Positions 7,574-16,966 of a stretch of DNA of 64,000 nucleotides are shown here, piece by piece. The notes under the pieces are model-generated. The model made no database searches. It was not told the origin of the DNA and saw only the letters and a program-made list of their open reading frames with translations. The translations under genes and the position numbers were made by a program. Source of the DNA: a cf. Phormidesmis sp. LEGE 11477 (lineage in GTDB: Bacteria > Cyanobacteriota > Cyanobacteriia > Phormidesmidales > Phormidesmidaceae). The DNA lies in the NCBI RefSeq assembly GCF_015207105.1, contig NZ_JADEXO010000016.1, forward strand, positions 1 to 64,000. Direction: 5' to 3'. Positions within the stretch are counted from its first letter, which is position 1. Each line of letters opens with the position of its first letter.

Positions 7574-8557
7574 TTATTTCGCTGCAATACGATTTTTCCG
7601 CGACTGCGCGACGAAAAGTCCAATTCCAACCAAGCCCAGTAGAGAGGCTGGCTCAGGAATTTCTTTTGATGTATCGACTTTGACTAGTCGAGCGAATAGA
7701 TTGGCTGAGTTGTTTCCGTCCTCTTGTGAAACAAAATTATCAACAATGCTGTTGGCAGCAACCTGCTCAGAGAAGCCGACTAGCTCTAGCGTATACTCTT
7801 CTCCTTCGTAGTCGAAGGAATTTGATTGGTCAAGTGCAAAGTCCCATTTGATTTGGTCGGAGCAGCCACCACCATCAACTGTTAGATAAGGACAGACTTC
7901 TTGAGAGTTTAAAGTTTCATCAATAGAGAAGGTGAAGTTGAATTCTTGAGCACCGATAACATCACCAAAGTCCAGCTCTAGCTGAAAATCTGTACTCACA
8001 CCAAAGGCAACGTTGCTCTTAATAGTTTGGTTGTAATGCGTGAGCGATCCAATATTAAATACTTCACCAATATCTAAATCAAGATTACTGACGCCAGCAA
8101 AACCTAGTCCACTTTTATCGTCATCACCGGTCTCTCTCCAATAGCTGTTGTCAACCCATTGCTCAACAGTTTTCGTGCCGGTTACAACATACTCCTTGTA
8201 CCATTCCTTATACCATCCTCCAAAACGCGATCGCCTCCAGCGGTATGCATTTTTCCATTCGCCTATCTCAACTTCCTTTGTCTCTAGATCCCACTGAGTC
8301 TCCTTTGCATAACGGTCAGCAGGCTGCCCCCAACGGACTTGATTCTCTCCATTCACGTTTCTAAAAAGGACCTTGTTACTGTCGCTAGCGGCTTCTCCAA
8401 AGGTTCCTACTTTAGTGCCGTCCGTTAGTGTGACGTTGTCAAAGCTTCCTGATGTATTGGTGATGACAAAGGCATCAGCAGGTCTAGCCGCTGCGGTCAA
8501 AGACACAGATGCAAGGCTTGTTCCTACGAGGACTGTTTTTAGTAAGGTTGATTTCAT
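7574..8557 (-). CDS. PEP-CTERM sorted surface protein, THxN family
   Basis: 327 residues with a Sec signal peptide (cleavage near residue 29, after RPADA) and a C-terminal PEP-CTERM signal: IPEPASLLGLVGIGLFVAQ followed by a basic tail. The motif SLTHYNQTI (Thr-His-x-Asn) marks the THxN family of PEP-CTERM proteins. Exosortase is predicted to process the C-terminus and attach or export the protein. A Trp/Tyr/Lys-rich segment (WYKEWYKEYV) lies in the middle. No exosortase gene is in the window. Role in the cell surface or exopolysaccharide is an inference from the class. Confidence 0.82.
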   Translation of the reverse strand: MKSTLLKTVLVGTSLASVSLTAAARPADAFVITNTSGSFDNVTLTDGTKVGTFGEAASDSNKVLFRNVNGENQVRWGQPADRYAKETQWDLETKEVEIGEWKNAYRWRRSRFGGWYKEWYKEYVVTGTKTVEQWVDNSYWRETGDDDKSGLGFAGVSNLDLDIGEVFNIGSLTHYNQTIKSNVAFGVSTDFQLELDFGDVIGAQEFNFTFSIDETLNSQEVCPYLTVDGGGCSDQIKWDFALDQSNSFDYEGEEYTLELVGFSEQVAANSIVDNFVSQEDGNNSANLFARLVKVDTSKEIPEPASLLGLVGIGLFVAQSRKNRIAAK

Positions 8558-8979
8558 GCGATGTAGTTCTAGCTGGTATAAAAGTTTACATACTAAATTT
8601 AATTTGTTACCTGCCCTTTTCCGTTCCCGAAGCCTACGGAACTACGATTAAAGATATGAGTAAGTACTGGCTCATAAACAGCGGTGGGACAAGGCTAATA
8701 AGGACTTAGCTAAGTAGATTCATCAGAGAAATATAGCGCTTAATCCGTGGAGAATAATACACGTACGCATCTCTAAAACCATTATGTATAGAGGGATGCA
8801 GCCGCAAGACATACTTCGCAAGTACGTAGTGGCAAGCGATCTATGCTTGCTTCACAACAGAAATAAAGTCTCTCCGTATGTCTCTTCCGTACATACCCGC
8901 CTAATCACGTGCAGCGGCTTAAGCGCATAGCAATCCGCTAATACATCAACAGATTACTGTAGGCGGCAACACTTCTAGA
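8558..8979. other. Intergenic region without a recognised gene
   Basis: Holds the presumed promoter of the PEP-CTERM gene reading leftwards. Both strands are broken by stops; no RNA gene or repeat was recognised. Confidence 0.5.
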
Positions 8980-9105
8980 CTGCAGTGGAAAGGCTTTGTG
9001 GCTAGCCTAGGGAAAAGTCCCTTTGCTCGCTATCGATGATGGAAGGAACGTGATGTTGAAAGATGGTGCTTTTCGCCCGGCTGATGCTGGCGCGATCGCA
9101 AGGAG
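8980..9105 (+). pseudogene. Decayed fragment of an EF-G gene
   Basis: This stretch aligns with the domain IV coding region of the EF-G gene at 3910-4035. In one frame it gives KGFVASLGKSPFARY, against [15 protein letters not shown] in the EF-G, and after two frameshifts it gives LKDGAFRPADAGAIA, against [15 protein letters not shown]. Stops and indels rule out function. Nothing before or after it aligns by eye. It is either a relic of a duplicated EF-G or a fragment carried in by rearrangement. Confidence 0.7.
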
Positions 9106-9144
9106 AAAATGCGTGTATTGAATGAAAAGCGTTGCATAGAAAAG

Positions 9145-9177
9145 AAAAAGCCTGGTCGCAAAAAGACCAGGCTTTTT
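9145..9177 (-). terminator. Bidirectional rho-independent terminator
   Basis: Perfect 13-bp stem AAAAAGCCTGGTC / GACCAGGCTTTTT with a 7-nt loop; T-runs on both strands. It sits 43 bp beyond the stop of the PEP-CTERM gene that ends at 9220. Confidence 0.85.
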
Positions 9178-9219
9178 AGTTCTACTCTATCTGCTTAGAT
9201 CTCAGAAGATGATCAGCTA

Positions 9220-10098
9220 TTACATAGCGGCAAGTGACTTACGACGACGAGCTGCTAGACCAGCAACTACTGCGCCTAATCCAAGCAGAACAGAAGGCTC
9301 AGGAACGTCAGTGGCATCTTGACCTGTCTCGAAGTCGAAGGATCGATCGCTAACGCGGAAGGAGTAGTTATCTGTTTCAAAACCGCCGCCATCCCGATCA
9401 ACCTGGCTAACTCTAATGCGATTAAATAGTCCACCCGCATCGTTAGCATAGAAGTGAACGTATCCGTTGTACTCGTTTTGATGCTCTGCTAGCGTTGGTA
9501 GAACAGAATCGCCTGATTGAGAGAACAGCTTATCGTAGTTGAACATGCCTAGGCTAGTTTCACTACCGCTATCGTCAACCTGGAAGAACTCGAAAGTGTT
9601 ATTCCGACTCAAAGCACCCCAATTCATGCCGAAGTAGTTCAAGCTATTTTCGAGATCAATGGTGAGCGCGTTACCAGGGAAGATACTAAGATAATCAGAC
9701 TCGTTTCTCTCGCCATTAGCGCCTGACGGTGCCCATCTGTCACTGCGAACCTTGGACCCGTTTTTGCCCATTTCTTTATCAAAAGTGAACACCATAGAAT
9801 CATCTCCGAAGGTGTAGGCGTTCTCTTGGCCTGCAACCGCTTGCGGAGCGCTATTAAAGTCGAGAGTTGTGACACCATCGCTGTAGTAAAAGTCTGAGAA
9901 CGCACCTAAAGATCCAGTGGAATCATCGGTTAGGTTAATGCCTTTGGTCACTTTTGCCGTAATGGTGTCGATCGTGAGCTCGCTGAAGACAGGCAACGAT
10001 GCGTCGTTGAAGGCAGCGGCCTGCGCCTGGGGTGCGTCAACGAATGGTGCAGCTAGTGCAACAGTAGCAGCCGTTAGAGTCAAAGAGAGCCGTTTCAT
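9220..10098 (-). CDS. PEP-CTERM sorted protein
   Basis: 292 residues: signal peptide to about residue 28 (ending AQAAA), a beta-rich extracellular domain with repeated NYFG/NTFEFF-type strands, then the sorting signal VPEPSVLLGLGAVVAGLAARRRK. The ectodomain resembles the choice-of-anchor type modules found in many PEP-CTERM proteins, with acidic DDSGSE and DRDGGG loops that could bind calcium. A strong terminator follows. It is unrelated in its core to the PEP-CTERM protein ending at 7574, so the two are neighbours rather than duplicates. Confidence 0.82.
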   Translation of the reverse strand: MKRLSLTLTAATVALAAPFVDAPQAQAAAFNDASLPVFSELTIDTITAKVTKGINLTDDSTGSLGAFSDFYYSDGVTTLDFNSAPQAVAGQENAYTFGDDSMVFTFDKEMGKNGSKVRSDRWAPSGANGERNESDYLSIFPGNALTIDLENSLNYFGMNWGALSRNNTFEFFQVDDSGSETSLGMFNYDKLFSQSGDSVLPTLAEHQNEYNGYVHFYANDAGGLFNRIRVSQVDRDGGGFETDNYSFRVSDRSFDFETGQDATDVPEPSVLLGLGAVVAGLAARRRKSLAAM

Positions 10099-10511
10099 AA
10101 TGATGTCCTTTATGTATGGGAGAGCGATATTCGAGTAATAAACACCTTTTAAGCATCAGATTTTCTGAGCGTTACTTGTGAGATTTATTACTTCGACGTT
10201 TTCAGTATCACCCAACCCATAGCTGGTAGTGGATAGTGAGATTGCGTAGAAAGTTAGTTCTCTAGCCGTCTTCAGTAGATGCGAGATTACAGCTAAATTT
10301 ATAGATAACTGCATCAAGTACAAGCAAGTTAGCAGTACATATACTGAGAGTCTCTTGCATCTATCAAGATAACTGTTTGATTCGAGCTTCTAGTTCTAAG
10401 TAAATATGTTGAATTCCTTTCACATCGAAACAGTTTGTGTTGATTGGCTCAACTAAGTCTTCATTTTTAGGCGCGATCTCTGGGCGCAATCTCTGGGCGC
10501 GTAGCGTTCTC
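10099..10511. other. Intergenic region between polA and a PEP-CTERM gene
   Basis: Contains the short direct repeat of ATCTCTGGGCGC at about 10480-10500. A minus-strand frame of 62 codons overlaps the end of polA but has no family resemblance. Nothing else recognised. Confidence 0.45.
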
Positions 10512-13430
10512 TCACTTCGCATCCATCCAATTTTTACCGGCCTGAGCTTCAACCTTCAACGGCACAGCTAACTGAACTGCGTTTTCCATAGTCTGCTCAA
10601 TCTTCGGCTGCAGTACTTCCCACTCATCAGGCGGTACTTCAAATATCAACTCGTCATGGACTTGCAGCAGCATGTTTGCCTGATAGTCTTTGAGCAGATC
10701 ATGCAAACGGATCATCGCAATTTTGATAATGTCGGCGCTAGATCCTTGAATCGGAGCGTTAGCGGCGGCTCTGAGTGAACCAGCGTCGTAGCCATTAGTC
10801 CGTAAACTGCTCAGATCAATTTCTTGGGGATCTGTACCTCTAAGCGCCTGCAAACTGCGGGTAGTGAAGTTGAAGTAGCGACGGCGTCCGGCGATGGTTT
10901 TGACGTATCCGTGCGCGATCGCCTCTCGCTGCATCTGCTGCAAATACTCAAACACATTTGGATAGCGTTGGTTAAAGCGATCGATAAATGTCTTGGCATC
11001 TAGGCGATGGATGTCCATCTCGCGTGCAAACCGGGCCGCACCCATGCCGTAGATCACGCCGAAGTTGATGACTTTGGCCATGCGCCGCTGCTCGGGCGTA
11101 ATCTCGTCTTTGTCTTTATCAAACAGCAGCGTTGCGGTTAATCGGTGAACGTCCTCATCTTCTCTATATGTCTTGATCAAGATCGGTTCTTCGCTTAGAT
11201 GCGCCAAGATTCGCAGCTCGATTTGAGAATAGTCTGCCGCAACTAGCTGCCAGCCTTCTTTCGGTAAGAAAGCCTGACGAATCTGGCGGCTAAAGGCAGT
11301 GCGCGTTGGAATATTCTGTAAGTTGGGATTAGAAGAAGACAGGCGACCTGTAGTAGTAACGGCCTGGTTGAAATCGGTATGAACGCGGCCTGTGTTCGGC
11401 CTGATCAGCGCCGGTAAGGCATCTACATAGGTCGATTTCAGCTTTGATAGCGTGCGATATTCCACTACGCTATCGACGACCGGATGATCGCCCTGTAGCT
11501 TTTCTAGGGTCGCTGCATCGGTCGAATAGCCAGTTTTATTCTTGCGTGACTTACGCTTATCGAGTCCGAGCTTTTCAAAGAACAGTTCGCTGAGCTGCTT
11601 TGGTGAGCCTAGGTTAAACGCTTCTCCAGCCGCCTCATAAGCTGATTTTTCAATAGTTGCCAGATCGCTTTCTAACTGTTTGGAGAATTTGTCTAGGTAG
11701 TCTTTGTCGATCCGAATGCCTGTTGCCTCCATCGTGGCTAGAACCGGCTCAACGGGTAGCTCTACATCTGCGTAGAGTGCCGCTAGCTCGGTCGATTCTT
11801 TGAGTTCAGCCTTTAGTAGAGGCACAAGACGGTAGGTAGTGTGGACGTCGCTACCGCAGTACTGAGCAACTTTTGCGATCGCAATCTCTCCAATCGTCTT
11901 GCCTTTCGGCACCAGATCCGTATAGCCAACCGTGGTCAGCTCCAAATATCGCAGGGCTAGATCCGATAGATTATGACTATTCTCAGGATTCAACACATAG
12001 CTAGCCAGCATCGGATCGAACACGACACCTGCTAAAGTCACACCTGCTCGCCTCAGTACCAGTCGATCATACTTCGCATTTTGAAACGCCTTTGGGTACT
12101 TCTCATCTTCTAGTATCGGCTTTAGCGCATTGAGTACCGCTTCCGCGCCAAGCTGCTCTCCCACCGTATGCCCGATCGGAATATAGGCTAGATCCGTCGA
12201 TCCCTCACCCCAGCAGCAGCCGATGCCGACCAAATCAGCCTCTAGCGGATCGATCGAATTTGTCTCTGTATCCCACGCCACCGGCTGCTCAGCGTTGGTT
12301 TGCGTTTTGAGCGTTTTAACTAGCTGCTTCAGTTGCTGCTCAGTTGTCACTACTAGCGGCTGAATGTCTACAGAGTCTAGACCCATACTGGCGACAGCAT
12401 CCGTCTCTTCTGCGCTAAAAAAGGCCAGATCTGGATCTTCAAAACCCTCTGGCAGCTCCTCTACGATCGAGACTGTCTTAGGTCTTGGCTGATAGTCAGA
12501 CTCACCGCCAAAAGACGCCTGCAGCTTGCTCAGCCGATTTACAAAATGCTGAAGCTCTAGTCGCTTTAATGCCGGAATCACATCCTCCGGGTTGAACCCT
12601 TCTAGCTTGCAAGTCTCTAGATCTGTTTCTAGTGGCACGTCCGTTTTAATCTTCGCTAGGCGCTTTGATTGGGCGGCATCTTCCTTGCCTGTTTCCAACC
12701 GTTTTTTAACCGCGCCTTTCAGCTCGTCAATCGAAGCGTAGATTGTTTCCAAGTCGCCGTAGGTATCTAGCAGCTTAACTGCCGTTTTTTTCCCAATACC
12801 TTTAACCCCTGGAATATTGTCAGAGGTATCACCACAGAGCGCCTTGTAATCAACAACCTGAGAAGGCAGGATAGAGAGCTTTTCAAGCACTTCGGCATTG
12901 CCATACTCTTTAGTAGTGCTGGTTTTACTGCCAAAGGTAGTACTCAAGTACATCACCTTGATAGCTTCTTCTGGATCGATTAGCTGAAACAGATCCTGGT
13001 CACCGCTGAGGATTTTGACGCAATAGCCCTTTGCTTTTGCCCGCACGGCTAGCGTACCGATCATATCGTCGGCTTCGTAGCCAGAAAGGGAGAAAATAGG
13101 TAGCTGAAACGCACCCAGCAGCGCCTTCAGATTCTCCACATCTTCAGTAAATTCTTCTGGGGTTTCAGCTCGTCCGGCCTTATAGGTGTCAGTGATCTCG
13201 TGGCGAAATGTCGGTTCTGATAAGTCGAAAGTGATCGCTGCATAGTCTGGCTGCTGCGCTTCTAAGTTGTCCATCAACGACTTCAAAAAGCCAAAGCAAA
13301 CACTCGTCGGAATCCCAGTAGAGGTTCTAAGGCCACCGTCACGGCTGCGGGCAAACGCATAGTAAGAGCGAAAGGCCAGTGAATGACCATCTACGAGCAT
13401 GATTAGAGGCTTGTCAGCAGAAGAACTCAA
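10512..13430 (-). CDS. polA: DNA polymerase I
   Basis: 972 residues with all three parts. The N-terminal 5'-3' exonuclease begins at LMLVDGHSLAFRSYYAF and includes GYEADDMIGT, SGDQDLFQL and the DNIPGVKGIGKKTA helix-hairpin-helix. The 3'-5' proofreading domain starts with the DxE motif (VAWDTETNSIDP). The polymerase domain has motif A (VAADYSQIELR), motif B (RRMAKVINFGVIYG) and motif C (LQVHDELIFEVP). It removes primers and fills gaps in replication and repair. The proofreading acidic residues look intact. Confidence 0.97.
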   Translation of the reverse strand: MSSSADKPLIMLVDGHSLAFRSYYAFARSRDGGLRTSTGIPTSVCFGFLKSLMDNLEAQQPDYAAITFDLSEPTFRHEITDTYKAGRAETPEEFTEDVENLKALLGAFQLPIFSLSGYEADDMIGTLAVRAKAKGYCVKILSGDQDLFQLIDPEEAIKVMYLSTTFGSKTSTTKEYGNAEVLEKLSILPSQVVDYKALCGDTSDNIPGVKGIGKKTAVKLLDTYGDLETIYASIDELKGAVKKRLETGKEDAAQSKRLAKIKTDVPLETDLETCKLEGFNPEDVIPALKRLELQHFVNRLSKLQASFGGESDYQPRPKTVSIVEELPEGFEDPDLAFFSAEETDAVASMGLDSVDIQPLVVTTEQQLKQLVKTLKTQTNAEQPVAWDTETNSIDPLEADLVGIGCCWGEGSTDLAYIPIGHTVGEQLGAEAVLNALKPILEDEKYPKAFQNAKYDRLVLRRAGVTLAGVVFDPMLASYVLNPENSHNLSDLALRYLELTTVGYTDLVPKGKTIGEIAIAKVAQYCGSDVHTTYRLVPLLKAELKESTELAALYADVELPVEPVLATMEATGIRIDKDYLDKFSKQLESDLATIEKSAYEAAGEAFNLGSPKQLSELFFEKLGLDKRKSRKNKTGYSTDAATLEKLQGDHPVVDSVVEYRTLSKLKSTYVDALPALIRPNTGRVHTDFNQAVTTTGRLSSSNPNLQNIPTRTAFSRQIRQAFLPKEGWQLVAADYSQIELRILAHLSEEPILIKTYREDEDVHRLTATLLFDKDKDEITPEQRRMAKVINFGVIYGMGAARFAREMDIHRLDAKTFIDRFNQRYPNVFEYLQQMQREAIAHGYVKTIAGRRRYFNFTTRSLQALRGTDPQEIDLSSLRTNGYDAGSLRAAANAPIQGSSADIIKIAMIRLHDLLKDYQANMLLQVHDELIFEVPPDEWEVLQPKIEQTMENAVQLAVPLKVEAQAGKNWMDAK

Positions 13431-14082
13431 AGTATGGTTAGGAAAAGCAACTCATTTATTATCAGTCTTTATTCCGTCACTGCGACAACAAAAAATAGCG
13501 CTGATATAGCATTCGCCATTCCGCTCCACACACTCTGCTAATGGTAAAACCCTGGTCATATAGCAAAGCGCATACGTCCGCTAGCTAGCTATAAAAAAGC
13601 ACCTAGAGAGTTCTAAGTGCTTTTGATCGATTTCTAGCTGATGTTCTCTTCAAGAAGAGGAAGCTCGACTGCGTACTCCCATACAGCAGTGCGGACAAGA
13701 AAACTTTGGAATTAGCCGTAGCTGATTAGCTGAATAAGACTAAATAAAAGACCTTGCTGTGCTCCGAGGATTAGTGTATCAAGAATTACCATTTTTCTAG
13801 TAATAAATCTTCATCATTTCAAATAAGCGCTGATGACTTCATGAAATAACAGTATTGGCTTTGGCTGGCTACTTTTCTCAAAACTTCCTGAAACAAGTCA
13901 TTTCAGGCGATTTACGACCCTAGATGGTGGCGGGCGATCGCGCCAGGAAAAATGCTCAAATATCTGTGAACTCTGACATGCTCATGACTAAATGACCAGA
14001 AACACAGAGGAAAATCCAAATCGAGCCTGATGACCAACATCTCTGTCAATATAGATAAGGCGTATTAAAAGGCTTCAGAGCT
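13431..14082. other. Divergent intergenic region, polA / rnz
   Basis: About 650 bp with promoters for two divergent genes expected. The only clear structure is the hairpin at 13595-13624; no protein or known RNA was recognised. Confidence 0.5.
13595..13624 (+). terminator. Orphan hairpin with T-run
   Basis: AAAAGCACCTAGA (13595-13607) pairs with TCTAAGTGCTTTT (13612-13624) with one mismatch and a 4-nt loop. It looks like a terminator but lies upstream of both flanking genes, so it may end a short unannotated transcript. Confidence 0.6.
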
Positions 14083-15045
14083 TTGCAGATTACTTTTTTA
14101 GGAACCAGTTCAGGGGTGCCAACTCGCTCCCGTAACGTATCTAGTGTCGCTTTGCGCCTGCCGCAAAGGGGCGAAATCTGGTTATTTGACTGCGGAGAAA
14201 GTACCCAACATCAGTTTCTAAGAAGCGACTTTAAATCCAGCCAAATCCGCCGAATCTTTGTCACCCACATGCATGGCGACCATATCTTTGGGTTGCCAGG
14301 GCTGCTCGCGAGCTGTGGTATGGCAGGGACCGGACAGCAGCAAATCGATATCTACGGTCCGCCTGAGTTAGGTAAATACCTAGATGCCTGCCGCCGCTAT
14401 TCCAAAACGCAATCTTCTTATCCCATCAAGGTTCATATCACCCAACCTGGCACTGTCTACGAGGACGAAGACTACAAAGTCGTTTGCCAAAGACTCAAGC
14501 ACCGTATCCCAGCGCACGGCTATCGGATCGAGGAAAAGGATCGTACAGGTCACTTCGATGTGAAACGCGCCGCTGCGCTAGGCATCCCTCCTGGGCCCCT
14601 CTATGGAAAGCTCAAACGAGGTGAAGCGATTACCCTCGCAGATGGGCGCATCATCAATGGCGCGGATCTTTGTGGCCCGACTATTCGGGGCCGCAAGTTT
14701 GCCTACTGCACGGATACTGTCTTTTGTGAGAGCGCTATTGAGCTCGCAGACCAGGCAGACGTTCTAGTTCACGAAGCGACTTTCGCCCACCAGGATGCTG
14801 AATTGGCCTATCAGCGTATGCATTCCACGTCCACGATGGCGGCACAAGTTGCCCTAGCCGCCCAGGTTAAGCAGCTGATTATGACTCACTTTAGCCCTCG
14901 ATATGCGCCAGGAAACGCTATAGAGTTTGAGGATCTACTCACAGAAGCTAAGGCTATCTTCTCTAACACGCTAATGGCTAAAGACTTCTTCACTTATGAC
15001 ATCGTGCGAGAGGATGAGAAAGTTCTAGAAAAGGTGGCGGTTTAG
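14083..15045 (+). CDS. rnz: Ribonuclease Z (tRNA 3' endonuclease)
   Basis: 320-residue metallo-beta-lactamase-fold enzyme that cuts tRNA precursors at the discriminator base. It begins [14 protein letters not shown], the standard N-terminus. The zinc motif is H62-x-H64-x-D66-H67 ([10 protein letters not shown]), with further ligands in YCTDT, VHEATF and MTHFSPRY, and an exosite arm around residues 155-180 ([16 protein letters not shown]). The start is TTG at 14083; no ATG or GTG fits the family N-terminus. Confidence 0.95.
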   Translation: MQITFLGTSSGVPTRSRNVSSVALRLPQRGEIWLFDCGESTQHQFLRSDFKSSQIRRIFVTHMHGDHIFGLPGLLASCGMAGTGQQQIDIYGPPELGKYLDACRRYSKTQSSYPIKVHITQPGTVYEDEDYKVVCQRLKHRIPAHGYRIEEKDRTGHFDVKRAAALGIPPGPLYGKLKRGEAITLADGRIINGADLCGPTIRGRKFAYCTDTVFCESAIELADQADVLVHEATFAHQDAELAYQRMHSTSTMAAQVALAAQVKQLIMTHFSPRYAPGNAIEFEDLLTEAKAIFSNTLMAKDFFTYDIVREDEKVLEKVAV

Positions 15046-15202
15046 ATGCGTTGTCTGCAGATAAGCTGCTTGCTGTGCATAGTAAGCGCTATCAATCGGT
15101 GTTAGATACTAGTGGCAAACGCTTAGTACAGTAGATGCCCAGTACAGTAGACGCCCGGTATCGATTGCTAATTACACATCTATCTCTCAGTCGCTAGCAA
15201 GT

Positions 15203-15628
15203 TCAGTCGCTGTCAAATTTGGATGCCATGCGCTGTTGAATCTGACTAAGACGCTTTTGACTATTGATTGGCAGTCGCGGCTGAGGAACTTCTTCGTTAG
15301 GCCAGTCGGCCAAGTCATGGCAAGGGCAAGGAAATGTGTTAATCAGTACCTCTGGCGTAGGAACAATCATGTTGCAGCGAGCGCAGCTAGCCATTTCCCA
15401 TCCTGGAGAAAGCAGATCTGCAATGCTTTGGTCTGTGCCTCTAAGGTAGTAGCCCGTCCCTTCTCTACTCATAACTTTCGCCCAGCAGTCTTCAAATTCG
15501 GTGCTGAAGCGATCGCCATGAATCACCTTCTTTGGTTGACAGACGATCTGACCGTCGGCAGTGACAATTGGCTTGCCTAACTGCAACCAATAGGCTAAAT
15601 AGTTTTTGACTTGGGTCGAGGAGGCCAT
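15203..15628 (-). CDS. Conserved cyanobacterial hypothetical protein
   Basis: About 141 residues, beginning MASSTQVKNYLAYWLQLGKP. It contains a cysteine pair CARC and a later CPC (residues about 95-120) and an RL-rich C-terminal end with NSQKRLSQI. I recognise the layout from cyanobacterial genomes but know of no function; the cysteines might bind a metal. The frame could begin seven codons earlier at 15649. It stands alone between rnz and cobU. Confidence 0.65.
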   Translation of the reverse strand: MASSTQVKNYLAYWLQLGKPIVTADGQIVCQPKKVIHGDRFSTEFEDCWAKVMSREGTGYYLRGTDQSIADLLSPGWEMASCARCNMIVPTPEVLINTFPCPCHDLADWPNEEVPQPRLPINSQKRLSQIQQRMASKFDSD

Positions 15629-15790
15629 AAATTCACAACCTGATAACACAACCTGATAAAGCGCTGCTGTAGAAAACTTAGATTCTTAAAGTGAATATCG
15701 AACTGTGTAGATTTTAGCTTTGGTGATCGTCTGGCTTCTATTTTCGCTCAGAATAATTAAGAATTTTCTAAGCTATCTCTATAGCGATCG

Positions 15791-16357
15791 CTAGCCATTG
15801 ATAGGAATGCCTAGCTGCTTGAGGCTGATAGCATAGCCGCCGGTAACTAGATAGACCTCGGTAGAAATTTGACCGATGGCGCGGCTAAGATCACCTAGGC
15901 GATCGCGAAACCGCCGACCCGACGCATAGGCAGGCACCACCCCCCAACCCGTCTCTTCTGCCACCAAGATCACATCTGCCTCTGTCTGCTTCAACGCCTC
16001 TATCAGCGCCTGTTGCGAGCTTTCCCAACTGTCGTCGTCTTGCTCGATTAAGTTCGCTAGCCAGGTGCCCAGCGAATCTATAAGCAGGCAGGGAGGAACT
16101 TTGCTATCGACACTCTCTCTAGATAAAAGAATGGCATCCGCCAGTGCGAGCGGCACCTCTTCGGTTTGCCAAACGACAGGACGTCGTGTGCGGTGCTTTT
16201 CAATCCGACGCTGCCACTCCGCATCCTTAGAGCTTGTTTGGGCCGTGGCGATATATACAACCTGCTGCTGGTTGCGTGTGGCACTTTGGTCAGCTAGCCG
16301 TTCAGCCCATTCGCTTTTACCAGAGCGACTAGGGCCAGTGATGAGCGTGATAGACAT
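15791..16357 (-). CDS. cobU: Adenosylcobinamide kinase / guanylyltransferase
   Basis: 188 residues. Phosphorylates adenosylcobinamide and then transfers GMP to form adenosylcobinamide-GDP in late cobamide assembly. The P-loop is GPSRSGKS (residues 8-15); the region EKHRTRRPVVW carries the histidine guanylylated in characterised CobU, and LLIDSLGTWLAN and VAEETGWGVVPAYASGRRFRD are family blocks. No other cobamide gene is adjacent. Confidence 0.93.
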   Translation of the reverse strand: MSITLITGPSRSGKSEWAERLADQSATRNQQQVVYIATAQTSSKDAEWQRRIEKHRTRRPVVWQTEEVPLALADAILLSRESVDSKVPPCLLIDSLGTWLANLIEQDDDSWESSQQALIEALKQTEADVILVAEETGWGVVPAYASGRRFRDRLGDLSRAIGQISTEVYLVTGGYAISLKQLGIPING

Positions 16358-16456
16358 CGTGCGAATACTAATTTAAAGAGATACTCCAACTAACCTATGC
16401 TAAAGTAAGAGACTGTAGTTATATCCTTTTAGGGGATTGCAATTGGAGGTTTTCGC

Positions 16457-16795
16457 TTGGAGTCTGTCGAGTCTACGGCTACTACGCCTGAATCGGATGC
16501 CCGATTCATATTGAAAGTACTTTGGTTAGATAAAGACGTTGCCCTGGCAGTCGATCAGGTAGTGGGTAAAGGCACTAGTCCGCTAACGTCTTATTTTTTC
16601 TGGCCCCGCAATGATGCCTGGGAACAGCTAAAAACAGAAATTGAATCTAAATCTTGGATCACCGATGAAGAGAGTGTCGGCCTCTTGAACAAGGCCACTG
16701 AGATTATCAACTATTGGCAAGAAGAAGGCAAAACAAAGCCAATGACCGAAGCTCAAAAGAAATTCCCTGAAGTTGCTTTCACTGGTAGCTCGTGA
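16457..16795 (+). CDS. ycf65: Ycf65 / PSRP-3, 30S ribosomal protein
   Basis: 112 residues. The block [35 protein letters not shown] is diagnostic of the Ycf65/plastid-specific ribosomal protein 3 family (cS23) of cyanobacteria and plastids, a 30S subunit component. The start is TTG at 16457, seven nucleotides after a GGAGG ribosome binding site, which decides it; an ATG is absent upstream. Followed by a good terminator, so transcribed alone. Confidence 0.93.
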   Translation: MESVESTATTPESDARFILKVLWLDKDVALAVDQVVGKGTSPLTSYFFWPRNDAWEQLKTEIESKSWITDEESVGLLNKATEIINYWQEEGKTKPMTEAQKKFPEVAFTGSS

Positions 16796-16842
16796 TTATA
16801 GCGTGTACCTATTCGATAAAGTGACGATCATGGATACGAAGG

Positions 16843-16875
16843 AACCCTCTGACAGATTTGCTCGGAGGGTTTTTT
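16843..16875 (+). terminator. Terminator of ycf65
   Basis: Stem AACCCTC (16843-16849) with GAGGGTT (16865-16871) and a run of six T. Confidence 0.85.
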
Positions 16876-16966
16876 ATGATGTGATTGAATCAGCTATGGC
16901 ACTTTGCGTTATGGAACCAGGGGTGTAGCCTTTCATAGTGTAGTGAGCAAATGAAAAACGCTATAG

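Noticed and set aside
10364-10552. 62-codon minus-strand frame at the polA 3' end
   Set aside because: It starts inside polA in another frame and shows no family resemblance or ribosome binding site.
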